A stretch of DNA of 64,000 bases from Trachythela sp. YZ-2020. Taxonomy: Eukaryota; Cnidaria; Anthozoa; Malacalcyonacea; Clavulariidae. This document shows, in pieces, positions 46,010-57,280 of the stretch (positions within the stretch are counted from its first letter, which is position 1; every line of letters begins with the position of its first letter). The notes beneath the pieces are model-generated. The model was not told the origin of the DNA and made no database searches. It saw nothing but the letters and a program-made list of their open reading frames with translations. The DNA lies in NCBI GenBank assembly GCA_016169945.1, contig JADLSH010000103.1:161001-225000 (forward strand), given 5' to 3'. Made by a program: the position numbers and the translations under genes.

Positions 46010-47399
46010 TTTACACATTTGACTAACTTTGACAATGTTGAAGATATCGAAGTTCCGGATCATCTTTTTTGTAAACAACAGCCAGAACATAAAATTTCCA
46101 TAATCCCTTGGACCGACCTTATCCCGATCAAGACTTTCGCTTTTGAATTGGCTCACGTAATAACCGATATACATACACATACATAATTGTGTAATACTAA
46201 ACATGTGGTAATGTAAACGTTAGTTAATCCCCGAGCCGGGCGATAGCCCGGGCGAGGGTACTAATTCCGCTCGGTTATTTATCACACCCGGAAAAAAGGA
46301 AATCAATGGGAGATCTAAAGTTCATCAATAATCGCAGGCGCGTGGTTCAAGGTTGGTGGGTGGTCATCTCACTGATCTCAAAAGTATGGCAGATTGTCAG
46401 GAGTGGAGTGAGTAAGATTATAAAAAAAACTTGAGAAAGTCTGAATTAAATGTCGCTTTTGGAACTTTATTGGAAGAGCTGTGTCTGTGGGACGGATCTT
46501 ATCGCTTTAACTTTAGCAAAAAAAATAAGAAGAGTCCAAGCGACACCTGATATAGAGGCAGGTTTGTTATATTATTAAAACAATAAAAGTGTTGATGTAT
46601 TTTTGTTCTAAAAACTCCTGCTTTATATATATAGTTTTTCATTTATTTACGGTTAAAGTATCGTATATTTTATATGATGAAAAAGGTCTAAATTAAAAGG
46701 AGAACGAAATCATTGTTCCACTTATATTTTAAACTGATTTCAATTCAAAAAGGAATTTTTATCGGTAAAATGCAGTTTAGTTTTGTGAACATTTCGAAAC
46801 GTTATATTTGAACGGAATGGTGAATTTTACATTAGTTTAAAGCTCATATAACGCATAATAACATACCTACATCATAAATTCGGGAATTCTATAGCTAAAA
46901 CAACTATTTTTTAATTATTTTTGGCCGATTTGTATCCTGTTTTGTACGCTAAAAAATTGTATTATTTTGTGTCAGTGTTGCTATGACTACAGTGCTTCCA
47001 CTACTTAAGAAATATTTCCGTTGCGTATCTTTCAAGAAACCATGTATTTATATTTCCCGGTTTCCTTACAGTTTTCCTTTCAAGCTATTAGAGTATTGTT
47101 TTCCTTCAAACTCATTTGAAATGAACGAAAACACTTATGTCAAGAAGTTCACTTATATGACGCTGTCCTTTGAGTGCGTCATAAATGGAGGGGGGGGGGG
47201 GGGGCGGTGTAGATAATTCAATTCTATTTTTAGCGAAAATTATGCCTGAATCGAAGATACCAAAGACGCGGCCACTGATTTACCGAATCCCATTTCCAGC
47301 AGAAAGACTGCTGGTGTAACGGCTTTTTTCCTGCCTTTTGCATCGCAGATTTTGCAACAAAAAAGCTTAGTATAATGTTGGAAACTGTCGTTGTTTAGC
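46010..47399. other. Mostly unassigned
   Basis: A short perfect palindrome CCGGGCGATAGCCCGG lies at about 46236-46251 and a G run at about 47190-47205. Nothing else recognised. Confidence 0.4.
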
Positions 47400-47440
47400 T
47401 GTGGCGAGGGGTTGCTGCATGCATGTATTTCTAGTAGTCT
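47400..47440 (-). repeat. Family A terminus
   Basis: GCTGCATGCATGTATTTCTAG matches the inverted end at 12593. Its inner sequence shows CGAGGGGTTG as at 12566. The extent inward is uncertain. Confidence 0.55.
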
Positions 47441-47599
47441 AGTAAGTTTGTAAGCTTGGTATATAGTGAGCAAAAGTTGTTCTCAAACTTTATTCCTCCC
47501 CGAGTCCCCGAGCGGGGATCGATCCCGCGACCTCTTAGTTTTTCGAACGTTTTTTGATAATCAAACAGCACCACCCTCGCCGCGGCCGCCGTTCCATCC

Positions 47600-49000
47600 G
47601 TTGCTTCCGTCCATCTGTGAATCATTCTTATGAGGACTGCGCCGATTTTGTTTATTTTCTATAAAAGGACAGTTTAGTAGTTTCATAAGAGGTAACGAGA
47701 GAAAACCGGCGTATCCTTTAAGTATCCAAGATTGGATGTTATCAGGGTCACTTGTCATTGAGCGATTAAGCGATCTTAGGCATTTATATACTTCTAGTTC
47801 AGAGACTGAGAGTACATTTGAAGTTATATCGTTGGAATCACGTTGGAATTCGTGAAATGGCTAATTTTGTTCGCATTCTGGGTATCGCTCAGATGTTGGA
47901 GATCATCTACTTGTAATGTGGAACAAAAATCAGGTTTAGTCATGGTGTGACTGCACTCCACCAATCTTTGGGTTTAACGTGCTTAAGGTTATACAGTAGT
48001 AGGAGGACCTACATTTTTTCCGCTCACAGTTAACTAGGTTACGGTAATATTTAAAAGTTTTACTGCTATTCCCATGTTTATAGAGGGCTCTTTGATGATT
48101 TTTAATTGCACTTTTGAGTTTATCCGACATCCAGAGAGCATCATTATTATGAATAGTTCTAGCTTTAACTAGAATGATTATGTTGAAAGTGATGGATATC
48201 ATTGCGTTAAAGAATACTACTTTTACTTCAGAAGAATTGATTCGTCTAGACACGACCAGTCCACTTTTGAGAGAACTCTTCCCAGAGCTCTTTTGTTCTT
48301 AAGCCTCGTGTCACGTGTTTGAATTACTCTCGACTTTTTCTGGGTAGTTTCTCTAATCTTCGGGAAAACTTGATATTGTGAAGTGATCTGATTGACCAAA
48401 AGGTGAGATTTCTAGGATTGTCGTAAATTGAGAAATGTTAGCTACAATCACGTCTAAGCTTCTCTCTCCTCTAGTAGTAAAGTTTACTAGTTGTTTCAAC
48501 TTGAATTGTCGGGATATACTCGAAATTTTCAAGCTATTAAGATCACCCATGATTATAATTCCGCAGTTTGAATATGTTGGTTCGGCTCTGATCAAGCAAT
48601 CAATAAGATAGTTAATCATAGACCTGCAGGATGGTATATTGCTCTTAAAACAATTGATGATAGTCCCAGAGGTAGTCTCCTAGGATGTAACTTTATCCAA
48701 AGTACCTCAAAATGTGAACTCTCCAACTCAGGTAGAGTACAACATTTCATTTGATTTTGGGTGTAGATACAAACTCCTTCATGTATTCGGTCAAGTTTAT
48801 CTTTACGAAATATTTTATATCCGGGAATATCGACAATAGAGTGTGGGATAGTACTTTTGAGCCATGTTTCAGTAAAGACATCGCCTTCGGCAGCGGTATT
48901 AATCACAAACGGGCGTACAGTATTTCATCTATTTTTGGTACTAACGACATGACATTAGGCAAGATGAGTCCCGGTACAAACGTTGATTTGTCATATATTG
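47600..49000 (-). pseudogene. LINE endonuclease and RT start, minus strand
   Basis: Minus-strand frames: VFTETWLKSTIPHSIVDIPG with E of T-E-T-W-L (catalytic glutamate of EEP endonuclease), EVLWIKLHPRRLP, then IIMGDLNSLK (G-D-L-N) and FGQSDHFTIS (S-D-H). The linker follows (ALWMSDKLKSAIKNHQRALY). The RT entry is SWILKGYAGFLSLPLMKLLN near 47680, where homology stops at an unrelated junction. Three frames are used, so it is inactive. Confidence 0.85.
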
Positions 49001-49384
49001 CTATTTGTCGTAGGTTTGGTGAGGGGCATAATTACTAAGTACTATGATTGCTAGAAGCACTTTGTTTATGTTCTTGAAGGCGGGGAATACGTAAGGTTAC
49101 ACGGACTGGAATGTTCTGACTGGGACCCATATTTATTGCCGCATTTTGATACGGACAGAAGTCAGGTAATTCTGCCAGCTTAGAGTTCGTTTTCGTTTCC
49201 CAATCACCGGTTTTTGTGGAAAAAAATATATTTGATATTTTGCCCGCTTACCTCTTACCGATATTTTAGTCTGGTTTATCTTAGATGGCCTCTCTACATT
49301 TATTTCAATTAATGGTAAATAACCCATCCAACGCAGTTGACAGCAATTATTCTGATTCATGGTTTGGTCGGTATTTAAGTTTTC
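49001..49384. other. No recognised feature
   Basis: No domain or repeat end recognised. Confidence 0.35.
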
Positions 49385-49640
49385 ATAACATACTAGAAAT
49401 AAAGGCATGCAGAAACCTCTCGGCCCATTAGAACCAAGCAAGTATACTCCCGTGTTGATCAATATAACCATGGTAACATGCAACAGGCCGCTTATTTCTT
49501 TTATTTTTTTGTACAAAATGGCCAAATAGTGATAAGGTTTGTACTTTTAAGCTTTGTACTTCGCGCCGTAGCTCGGGGATAAATTTTGGTAATTTGCATG
49601 ATAAGGCAATTCTTCGACTTCGCTCGTTGGTACAAGCGAT
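49385..49640 (+). repeat. Dispersed repeat family A, left-type end
   Basis: ACTAGAAATAAAGGCATGCAG, ACCATGGTAACATGCAAC, TTTTGTACAAAATGG, and GCTCGGGGATAAA near 49574, the last also found inverted near 11580. Confidence 0.65.
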
Positions 49641-50139
49641 TGACAATGGCTGTGGCTGTCATTATTCTGATTCATTGTTTGATCGGTATTTGAGCTTTCA
49701 CTACTTATCTGAAAATTTGCATACGATAATCGTTCGACTTCGCTCGCTGGGACAGGCGAGATTCATTGTTTCGTCTGCATTTGAGTTTTCACAACCTATC
49801 TGAAGATTTGGACAAGATAAGAAACACGGGCGAGAGGTTACCAAGCCTTGTTTCAAATCCAAGATGGCGGTAGCAAGAAGGTATTAAAAAAAACGAGAAG
49901 CAAATCACTGATTTAAATCTCGTACACCTTCGAAAAAATCGTAAAAAAAATAACGGACAAATAACAAAAAAAATTTCAAAAATAAACAAATCACAAATAT
50001 ATGGAAAAATAATTGAAAAATTGGAAAATAACCCAAAAAATTCACATGATTTTTCAATCTCGTACACTTTTTAAGAGTGATTTGTCTGTCGCAAAAAATC
50101 TTTAATCATTTTCTTTTTTCGATAATTATATGTTGGTCA
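49641..50139. other. Unassigned, with a YY1-like word
   Basis: CCAAGATGGCGGTAGC near 49858 is a strong YY1-type word on the plus strand. The ATG inside it opens only seven codons, so no gene can be called. Poly-A rich stretch follows. Confidence 0.35.
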
Positions 50140-50337
50140 CTCGGTTGTAGGCGAGACTTTAAAGATTTAATGGATTTAATGCTATACGATAGTAGGTCGA
50201 GGGATTCCTCTAGCGACAGCGAAAACAACATTCACTTTATTTTCGTTGTAATGGAATTTTCGGATAAGAGAGACTCAGGTCAACGAATCAACTTAGAAGA
50301 TATCAGTGAGTTGGATTGCGAACTATTGTTCAGGTAG
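50140..50337 (+). pseudogene. Possible Harbinger transposase N-terminal fragment
   Basis: The frame contains LMLYDSRSRD and ends NLEDISELDCELLFR, which resembles the ...D-x-E-C...F-R-F entry of PIF/Harbinger nucleases. TTCAG|GTAGAA follows and could be a donor. The C-terminal part of such a protein lies at 52320-53318 on the same strand. Confidence 0.35.
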
Positions 50338-50613
50338 AATTTATATTTTCAGGTTGAGTAGTTCATCATAATTTGGTTGGTTGAGCAGTTCATTGTAATT
50401 TGCATTGCCATGGATAAGTCGTTAATGCGCTATAAACGATTTTATTATATGCCAAACGCTAGTTGCTGTAGTTTACGTGATACGATTGGCTAATCAGCCG
50501 TCCGAAAAACACGTAATGCCCCGCGGGGCGTACAAAATTTTCAATGCCCTACAACAAAAACAAACCATATAATAAACTACATATTTTACTACTTATGGTT
50601 GTGCCATATAAAA

Positions 50614-50764
50614 AACTACTTATTAACCTCAAACGTTCGGTCTTTACGGTAAAATATTAAACCTCGGTCTTGCCGTATTGATCTTGCGATCGCTTGGCCA
50701 ATACGGCAAGACATCGGTTTACTACCTTACCGTAAAGACCTCACTTTCGGTTAATAAGTAGTTA
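50614..50764. repeat. Hairpin repeat H2 (arms about 75 bp)
   Basis: AACTACTTATTAACC, GGTCTTTACGGTAA and GTCTTGCCGTATTG on the left are mirrored on the right; the centre is TTGCGATCGCTTGG. CCATATAATAAACTAC lies 30 bases outside, so it is H1's layout in the other orientation. Confidence 0.9.
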
Positions 50765-52319
50765 ATATTTAGATATCTAAATTGAGATTTATTTGATTTA
50801 GGTTCCAAAAGGGTGACACGTATCGTCATTTGCATGCCTTGACACTACCGGAATATTATACTTGTAAACAAGGGACAGGTTGCAACCTGGGCGCTTATAT
50901 ATAGGACGATGTAACGGCTGTGTTTTTGTTGATCGACATGTGATGCGGCAGTGACCTGGGGCGAGCATGTTTTCGCCCCAAAATCCAAGCAAAACAGATT
51001 TTAATTTCTTGACAGAATTAGGCGATTTTTTTCTCATTACTTATGAGAGGAAAATTATTCAAGTTTACAAGTGAAATATTGCTTTTCCTGTGGATACCAT
51101 ATATTTTTGCTTTTTATTATATAGCTGTGTTTCTCGATAAAACATTAACCGAACTGTTTGATTAAATTTTTAGTGACTTGCTTATGGCATTCACAGCAAA
51201 GGACTGGGGTTTTGTTCACAACTCACAGGCATAACAATTGATCTTTGTTAGCGTTCGATAGAAGAAAGATTTAGCTTCCACAGCGTATTCCAGATTGCAA
51301 AAAGGATAGCGCGAAAGAATCAACCTCAAAATTTTATATTTAAGGAAAACTTAAGAGAAGTACATGTCACCTATCTCTCATAAAAATTTACGGCGAGGGA
51401 CAAACTTTTAACCAACAATGAGCTCAGTAATTTTCAAAAATTTGATTTTTCTTAAATTGGCTACAAAGAGGACCAGTTGGTAAATATATGAATCCTGCTT
51501 CAACAGTCGTAAAACTTATGCAAAACATCAAGCGGTTTCGCTACTTTTTTCGAAACAAATTCTTGTTAAACGTCCGAAAAAGAAGCATTAAAAGGGGTAA
51601 AATTTCAGCCACGATATCTCCTAAGAATCAACTCCGTATCCTAACGAATTTTTAAGATATAAACTTGAGATAAGAAACTTCAACATGTCCGAGTTGTAAG
51701 AGGAGGGCAACAAATTGAAAAAAGGTACTCTCATTTGAAATTTTGTCTCCATTCGAAGTCACCAAACACACGCGCATTATCGATAATAAATCTCTCTGAC
51801 AGCAGAATCTTTGATAAATTCAAACTGACTACGTACTCAGAGTGATATTACACGTAAATATTCCGTTAATTTGTATTCACACTTAAAACGATGCGAAATA
51901 TGAACGCAAGAACTAGACATATCCAAATTTGTTTTTTTTCAATCGTGCTCGCCCCAGGCTGCAAATACGCGTCCTTTATTTATGGACAAATCACTAAAAC
52001 ATGATTTCCCAATTTCTAAAAAATTCATAGGACTACAGAACTACAGAACCCATTACTACACAAGGGTTTTGAAAAAGATGAGGTAACCAAAGTTGTCTCA
52101 CATTAAATTTAGTGGAAGTGATAGCATTTTTACATTTTTTGATATAGCAACCACAGGAAGCCACTATTGTTTACTTTTTGGTGCTGGAAGGGTTCTATGC
52201 GAAACATCCCATTTTTGCTTTCCTGCAAATTTTTTCTATATATTTTGCATGTTCCGTTTTTGCTACCTTAATCTATAGTTAGCAAAATATTTTCATTCCT
52301 TTATAGTCTTTACTGGCTC
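50765..52319. other. No recognised feature
   Basis: Short frames only. If a Harbinger element spans 50.1-53.3 kb, this is its eroded middle. Confidence 0.35.
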
Positions 52320-53318
52320 CTAATGGTCTAATTGAACATCTATTTGGACCCATTGAGAGAAGACGACACGATCCTTTTATTCTTGGAGTCAGTGGTCTAA
52401 CTTAGCCCTGTTCAGTGGACACAAATAATTTATTTAAAGCGCCAACATGCTTCAAGCTTGTAGATTTATCCTGTTTCTACTAAGTTTCCAATGAACATAG
52501 AACATATTTTCATTACAAATCGTATGTTTTGTTTTTCAATTGTCCTTTGTTATGGAAAATGACGTCACAAACTTGGCGCTAAAATTTACAGATAGCTATT
52601 GGTAATTTTGTGCACTTATTCAGAACGACATTGAGAGCCCATTACTACTGAAGTCCGTTTCCAAATACATATTTCGCGAAGATACACACGATACAAATGT
52701 CGAAAAATCGGCCATTTTTTTGCTAAAAATGGAAGAAAATGGCCACTTTTAGAGATTTGAGTAATGAATTTCTTCGCAAGGAATGGTTGTATTTCGAAAC
52801 AGGCTTCAGTTTTAAGACTCTCTAAATGTCGTCTTCTATAAGTTCATAAAATAAAATACCGATAGTAACTGTTTTTTTGCTAGTTTGCGACATCATTTTC
52901 CGCCATAGTTCCAAGCAAAAACAAAAACATACGATTTATAGTCTTTATGTTCTAATGTTCATGTGAACATCTATTTGGAATTGAGAGAAGACGACACGAT
53001 CCTTTCATTCTTGGAGTCAATGGTTTAACTTACAGCCGTGTTTCGTGGAGCAGTTGTTACTCCTCGTCAAAAGACTTTAACAGAGAAATGAGTAGATTAC
53101 GTGTTGGCGTTGAATGGGAGTTTGGAAAAATTAGCCAGTATTTTGCCTATGTAGTTTTTGACAAAAATTTAAAAGTCCTACTTCAACCAGTAGGAAAATA
53201 TTATATGGTAGCAGCATTGTTGACCAACTGTCACACATGTTTTTATGGGTCTGTGGCTAGCTCATATTTTGAACTAGATTATCCTTCACTTGAAAATTAT
53301 CTATCAAATAGCAACTAG
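52320..53318 (+). pseudogene. PIF/Harbinger transposase (DDE_Tnp_4) remnant
   Basis: At 52325-52410 a frame reads NGLIEHLFGPIERRRHDPFI followed by LGVSGL; the D of R-R-H-D is a catalytic aspartate of this nuclease family. At 53040-53318 the C-terminal end reads FRGAVVTPRQKTL, MSRLRVGVEWEFGKISQYFA and LLTNCHTCFYG to YPSLENYLSN, with the catalytic E in V-E-W. A frameshift lies just before the ATG at 53088. The 52320-52410 block is repeated at 52935-53040. Confidence 0.8.
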
Positions 53319-53957
53319 TTCAACAGGAAAATACCTTGTAAATAGATAAACAATAGCACAATGTTTGTTGCTCACTAAACTATCAAGATATGAAAAAAAT
53401 TTTCTATGTGACATTTAATATTTTCTGCTATAATAACACAATATCAACAGCAATCACTATTTTCACAAAAAAGCTACAAATAATGCATGGATGGTCTGTA
53501 TCAAAAACAAGTGCAACACTTATGATGAAAACAATATGAGTGGTTCTTGAAGGAATGGTTATTGAACGTAATGGAAGCTGTCACTTTTACACAATCACAT
53601 GGGTAATACCACTTACAGTTTTCACCAGTCCTCCATCCAAAAGCTCAACGTCGTCGTGGAGGAAAAGCAACGGTGGGTTACCTCAAGAATTAAACTTGGT
53701 CATCTTCTTTTAGCAATGTTGGTTAATCCACTTCTAAAAGATTGGCTGGGCCGTTTGAAAGATTATTCCCCGAAGCTCGCTGAGCTTGTTACCGTACAGG
53801 TAGTTTATTAAATGTCCAACTCTGCTGCATATTGAGGAATGCAATTAAACCGCAAAAAGTAAAAAGCGATGTTCGTGTCCTTTCTGAAGTTGGCTTACCA
53901 TCAAATAATCCCCCTTTTTATGTCGCTGAAATGCTTGTGGAAAGAATATATTAAATC
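53319..53957. other. No recognised feature
   Basis: A 70-codon frame at 53599 has no recognisable domain. Confidence 0.4.
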
Positions 53958-54092
53958 TTATTGGATTCTTCAGAGCCCAATATGGCAAAATATTAAGTCG
54001 ATACTTCAATATTCGGCGAGACCGAACGTCGAGCGCAATATTGCAATTTGATATTCAATTTTGCCATATTCGGCGAAAATGAATCCAATAGG
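53958..54092. repeat. Hairpin repeat H3 (arms about 65-70 bp)
   Basis: TATTGGATTCTTCAGAGCCC and AATATGGCAAAATATT mirror ATTTTGCCATATTCGGCG and GAATCCAATAGG. Arms are about 70 percent alike. GTTATTATAT follows. Confidence 0.8.
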
Positions 54093-54718
54093 TGTGTTAT
54101 TATATCGAACAAAACATTTATAACATAAAACTTTTTCTAAGCGAGAATGATACAACAACATTGCGATAAAACTACCTGGAAACCATCAAACAAAGATGTT
54201 TTATATCAATCACTCGATAAGGGAAAAGGCTGTAACAATCTTCGACCGAAGTTGTTTTGAAACTCGTCATAGTATGTGCGTAAGTAACCACCAAAACGAG
54301 AGTAGCATAAAAATTTACTGCAAGACGGATCAAAATACAAAAGCAAGATGGAAGACAGCTCGTGATAGAAAGTAGCGAGAAAGTGTAAACTGATGCTGCT
54401 TCTTCACTTCATTTGACAGATTCGCAAGGAAAGTCTCTCCTGAAAGATTTCCCTGTACAAACTGCACATAATCAGAACGCAAAGCAGTTTAACTTTTTTA
54501 ACTGTAAAGTTTAATTATTTCATTAGCTAAATAATATAGAAAGTGAGATGACTGTCGTTTTTACACTTGTTGTGTTAAATTTTAAGTGGCAAATGTTGTA
54601 TCAATCTGAAAATGGTATTCTTGTTGTTCATTATATTTCTTTTTGATATTTTGGTTTAGCATTTTTTCTACCGGACGCCAGTCTGGACATTCGTATCTGT
54701 TGTCTTGAGCATATAAGA
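54093..54718. other. No recognised feature
   Basis: AT-rich non-coding DNA. Confidence 0.4.
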
Positions 54719-54842
54719 AAACAATTATTGGATTCAGCTGACGGAAGATATCAAGAATTTTTCATACCTTGGTCAATGTTATATTGACCTCGGTCTAAAT
54801 AATTCTTGATATCATGCTCAGCCTCATCCAATAATTGTTTAT
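54719..54842. repeat. Hairpin repeat H4 (arms about 60 bp)
   Basis: AACAATTATTGGATTCAGCT, GATATCAAGAATT and ACC-TTGGTCAAT are mirrored by ATTGACCTCGGTCT, AATTCTTGATATC and CATCCAATAATTGTTT. TTATTA follows and is cut by the LINE tail at 54843. Confidence 0.9.
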
Positions 54843-55330
54843 TAGATAGATAGATTATTTTAATCAAATCACATTGCAGTATTGCAGCTGAATTGTGTGA
54901 GTTATTACAACCAATGAGAAATTACAAGTATTAAAAATAAGTATGTACAAGTGAGATTAAAAAGTTAAAAGAGATATTAAAATACACAAAGCTGAAGTTT
55001 TATTCTAATGCATTATATATATTACTACTAGACATAAGAAAGGAATTTAAGAAACGTTGTGTTTTTGTAAGCGGAACATCAAGCTTTCTTTGATTCCGCA
55101 AGTTATAATCAATGTAATCAATAGTGTCAGGAATTAAATAATTGAGCCTACAGGTTTGTTCAGCTAGTAAGCTCTTCTTGATGTTCGTCAACTGACTTAA
55201 TTTTGGCCCGAGATAAGGCATCATGATACGGGATGCCTGGGAAAATACAACCCAAGGCTCTCTTCTGCACTCGCTCCAATTCATCACGGAGATATTTCGG
55301 TAAGATATGATGGAAAGCCTGACAAGCATA
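54843..55330 (-). pseudogene. LINE, 3' part (split by nested insertions)
   Basis: Minus-strand frames carry the segment ELERVQKRALGCIFPG around 55240, typical of CR1/L2-like RT C termini, and the end AATAATCTATCTATCTAAT, a (CTAT)n tail. The 5' continuation lies at 61450-61635. Taking one AGCATA copy away, the two halves meet at NYA-CQAF in frame. Confidence 0.85.
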
Positions 55331-57280
55331 AGGCCTGCTCTGGGGTCTTAACTAGCCTTAACTCGCCTTAAATCGCAGATAAAAATTGGCAAATATTCTC
55401 TTAAATCGCTTAAACTCGCACTAAATCGCCTAAACTCGCCAACCAAATTAAAATGCTGAAAATAGTAAATACTATATACAGTGTAAACACCCTTTCCTCA
55501 GGAGAGGAGGGTTCTGGTTGTTTATTTCAGATAAGATTAGGAGGGGGCTTATCGAAGGGGGCTTGCTGGAGAGAGGGGGCTTAGCCGAAACACGACAAGT
55601 TACATGCATATTGATTATAACCAAACACAGTAATGCACCAGAGAGCCCTGCGCCCCCCTACCCGGGGAACAGCGGGCATTAGATAAAGGGTGTGTCCTAA
55701 ATCATCCTAACCTCCCGCTATACTGTATGACCTTCTTACTAGTCTAAACATGACTGAAGTCCCCTGCTACCCCGGCACCAGAAATGAAGGCTACCACAAT
55801 AATTGCTTTTAAAATTCAACAAACTATTCTAAAATTTCCCCAATTTTGATCTTTGGAGGCCAAACATGCTGTCTAATGCCCAAGTACCAAGGCATAACAG
55901 ATTGGAGCATAAGTTACATACTATCAAGCATATAGTTATATAATATGACGCAGGAATTTTATAGGAACCCTTATATTCAAACTGAAAAAAGTCAGGATGG
56001 CAAGATGAGTATAATTAATATACCAATATTGTGACATGAACTTCCAGAACAATTCATCAATTGTTTTGTTTTCCTTTATTGAAAATAGTGCGGGGTCTAT
56101 AACTTACAGGGTAGATGGCTTAATAGAGTATTGTACAAGTTATGTACAAGTGCTGAATTGCAGTGCCAGTAGTGAAAAACATAAATTGATAAACCACAGC
56201 ATGATCCTAGTCAACTTTTATAGTCAACATTGTCCGGTTTATATCGTCTTATAAAGATCCAGGGTTGATACCATGAATTCAGTTAAATACTTCATGTTGT
56301 TAGCTACTGCGAATAAGGAAGCCTTCTCTCAGGCAATCCAGCGGAAAAATATTATTAAACTCTATGAAACTTTATGTAAACTAAATTTTAACATTAGTGA
56401 ATTTTTGTAAATACAGCACTATATTATATCGAGGGGAATTGAAATAAATACTAATCAATGTTAAGTTTTAGTTATTAACTAAACACATGAAAATGAAATA
56501 CTATATTTGCAACGTGAATTCAAGCTTACTTGGTAAGTTTAACACATATGTAAACAGTAAATTTGTTTGAATAACTATAATGTATTGCCACATTGGAACA
56601 TGCATGATCACAGTTTTAATATATTCTGTGCCCTTGGAATTTCCAAGATATTGACACGGCTTTCTCAAAATATAGGCTAGCAACCCCGTGGGGTGCACTA
56701 AAACTTCTCGTTCCTACACTCCAGCCACAACCCTGATTTTTTAGATTTCCAATTGATTGTGGTTCCAGGCCTGAACTTAGTAATATGTATTAGTGTGCAA
56801 TTCAATTTAAAAATACATGTTATTATATACTGGTTTATGTTCTTCATTGTATTAATTCCAGTAATTTGGTGGTATAACCTTAAAATTAGTAATACGACAA
56901 AATAACAAGCAAATTAATAATAAGTTTCACCTGGGTCTTGTTTACATGACAGTCTAACCAGACCCCCTGGGGGTGTGGGTGGGGCAGTGGTGTTCTTTCA
57001 AAGTACATGTACTATGCACTATTATAATTATGTATTATTACTGTATTTTGCTTAAAGTCTATACTTGCATATTTAATTACCATGTATTTTTTCTTAAATC
57101 GCCCTAAAACGCCTTAAAACGCATTACCTAAAAGTTGCGTTTTTCTTAAATCGCTTATAAACTCGCCTTAAGGTGGCTCGATACACTTTTCTTTAAGAAG
57201 ACTAAGTTCGAGAAAGCGATGTACTCGCGCGTGTTAAGCTTGCGTGTAATTTGCGTGGACTTGCAACGCGCGGGTTTTAA

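Noticed and set aside
45941..46204. Paired frames on both strands at 45.9-46.2 kb
   Set aside because: Only the part overlapping the Crypton N-terminal region has family support.
47240..47473. Frame with GFGKS, like a P-loop
   Set aside because: No supporting NTPase motifs; most of it lies beside or in a family A end.
47485..47560. GGGATCGATCCC within a GC-rich block, like a tRNA B box or SINE
   Set aside because: No A box at the right distance and no cloverleaf could be drawn.
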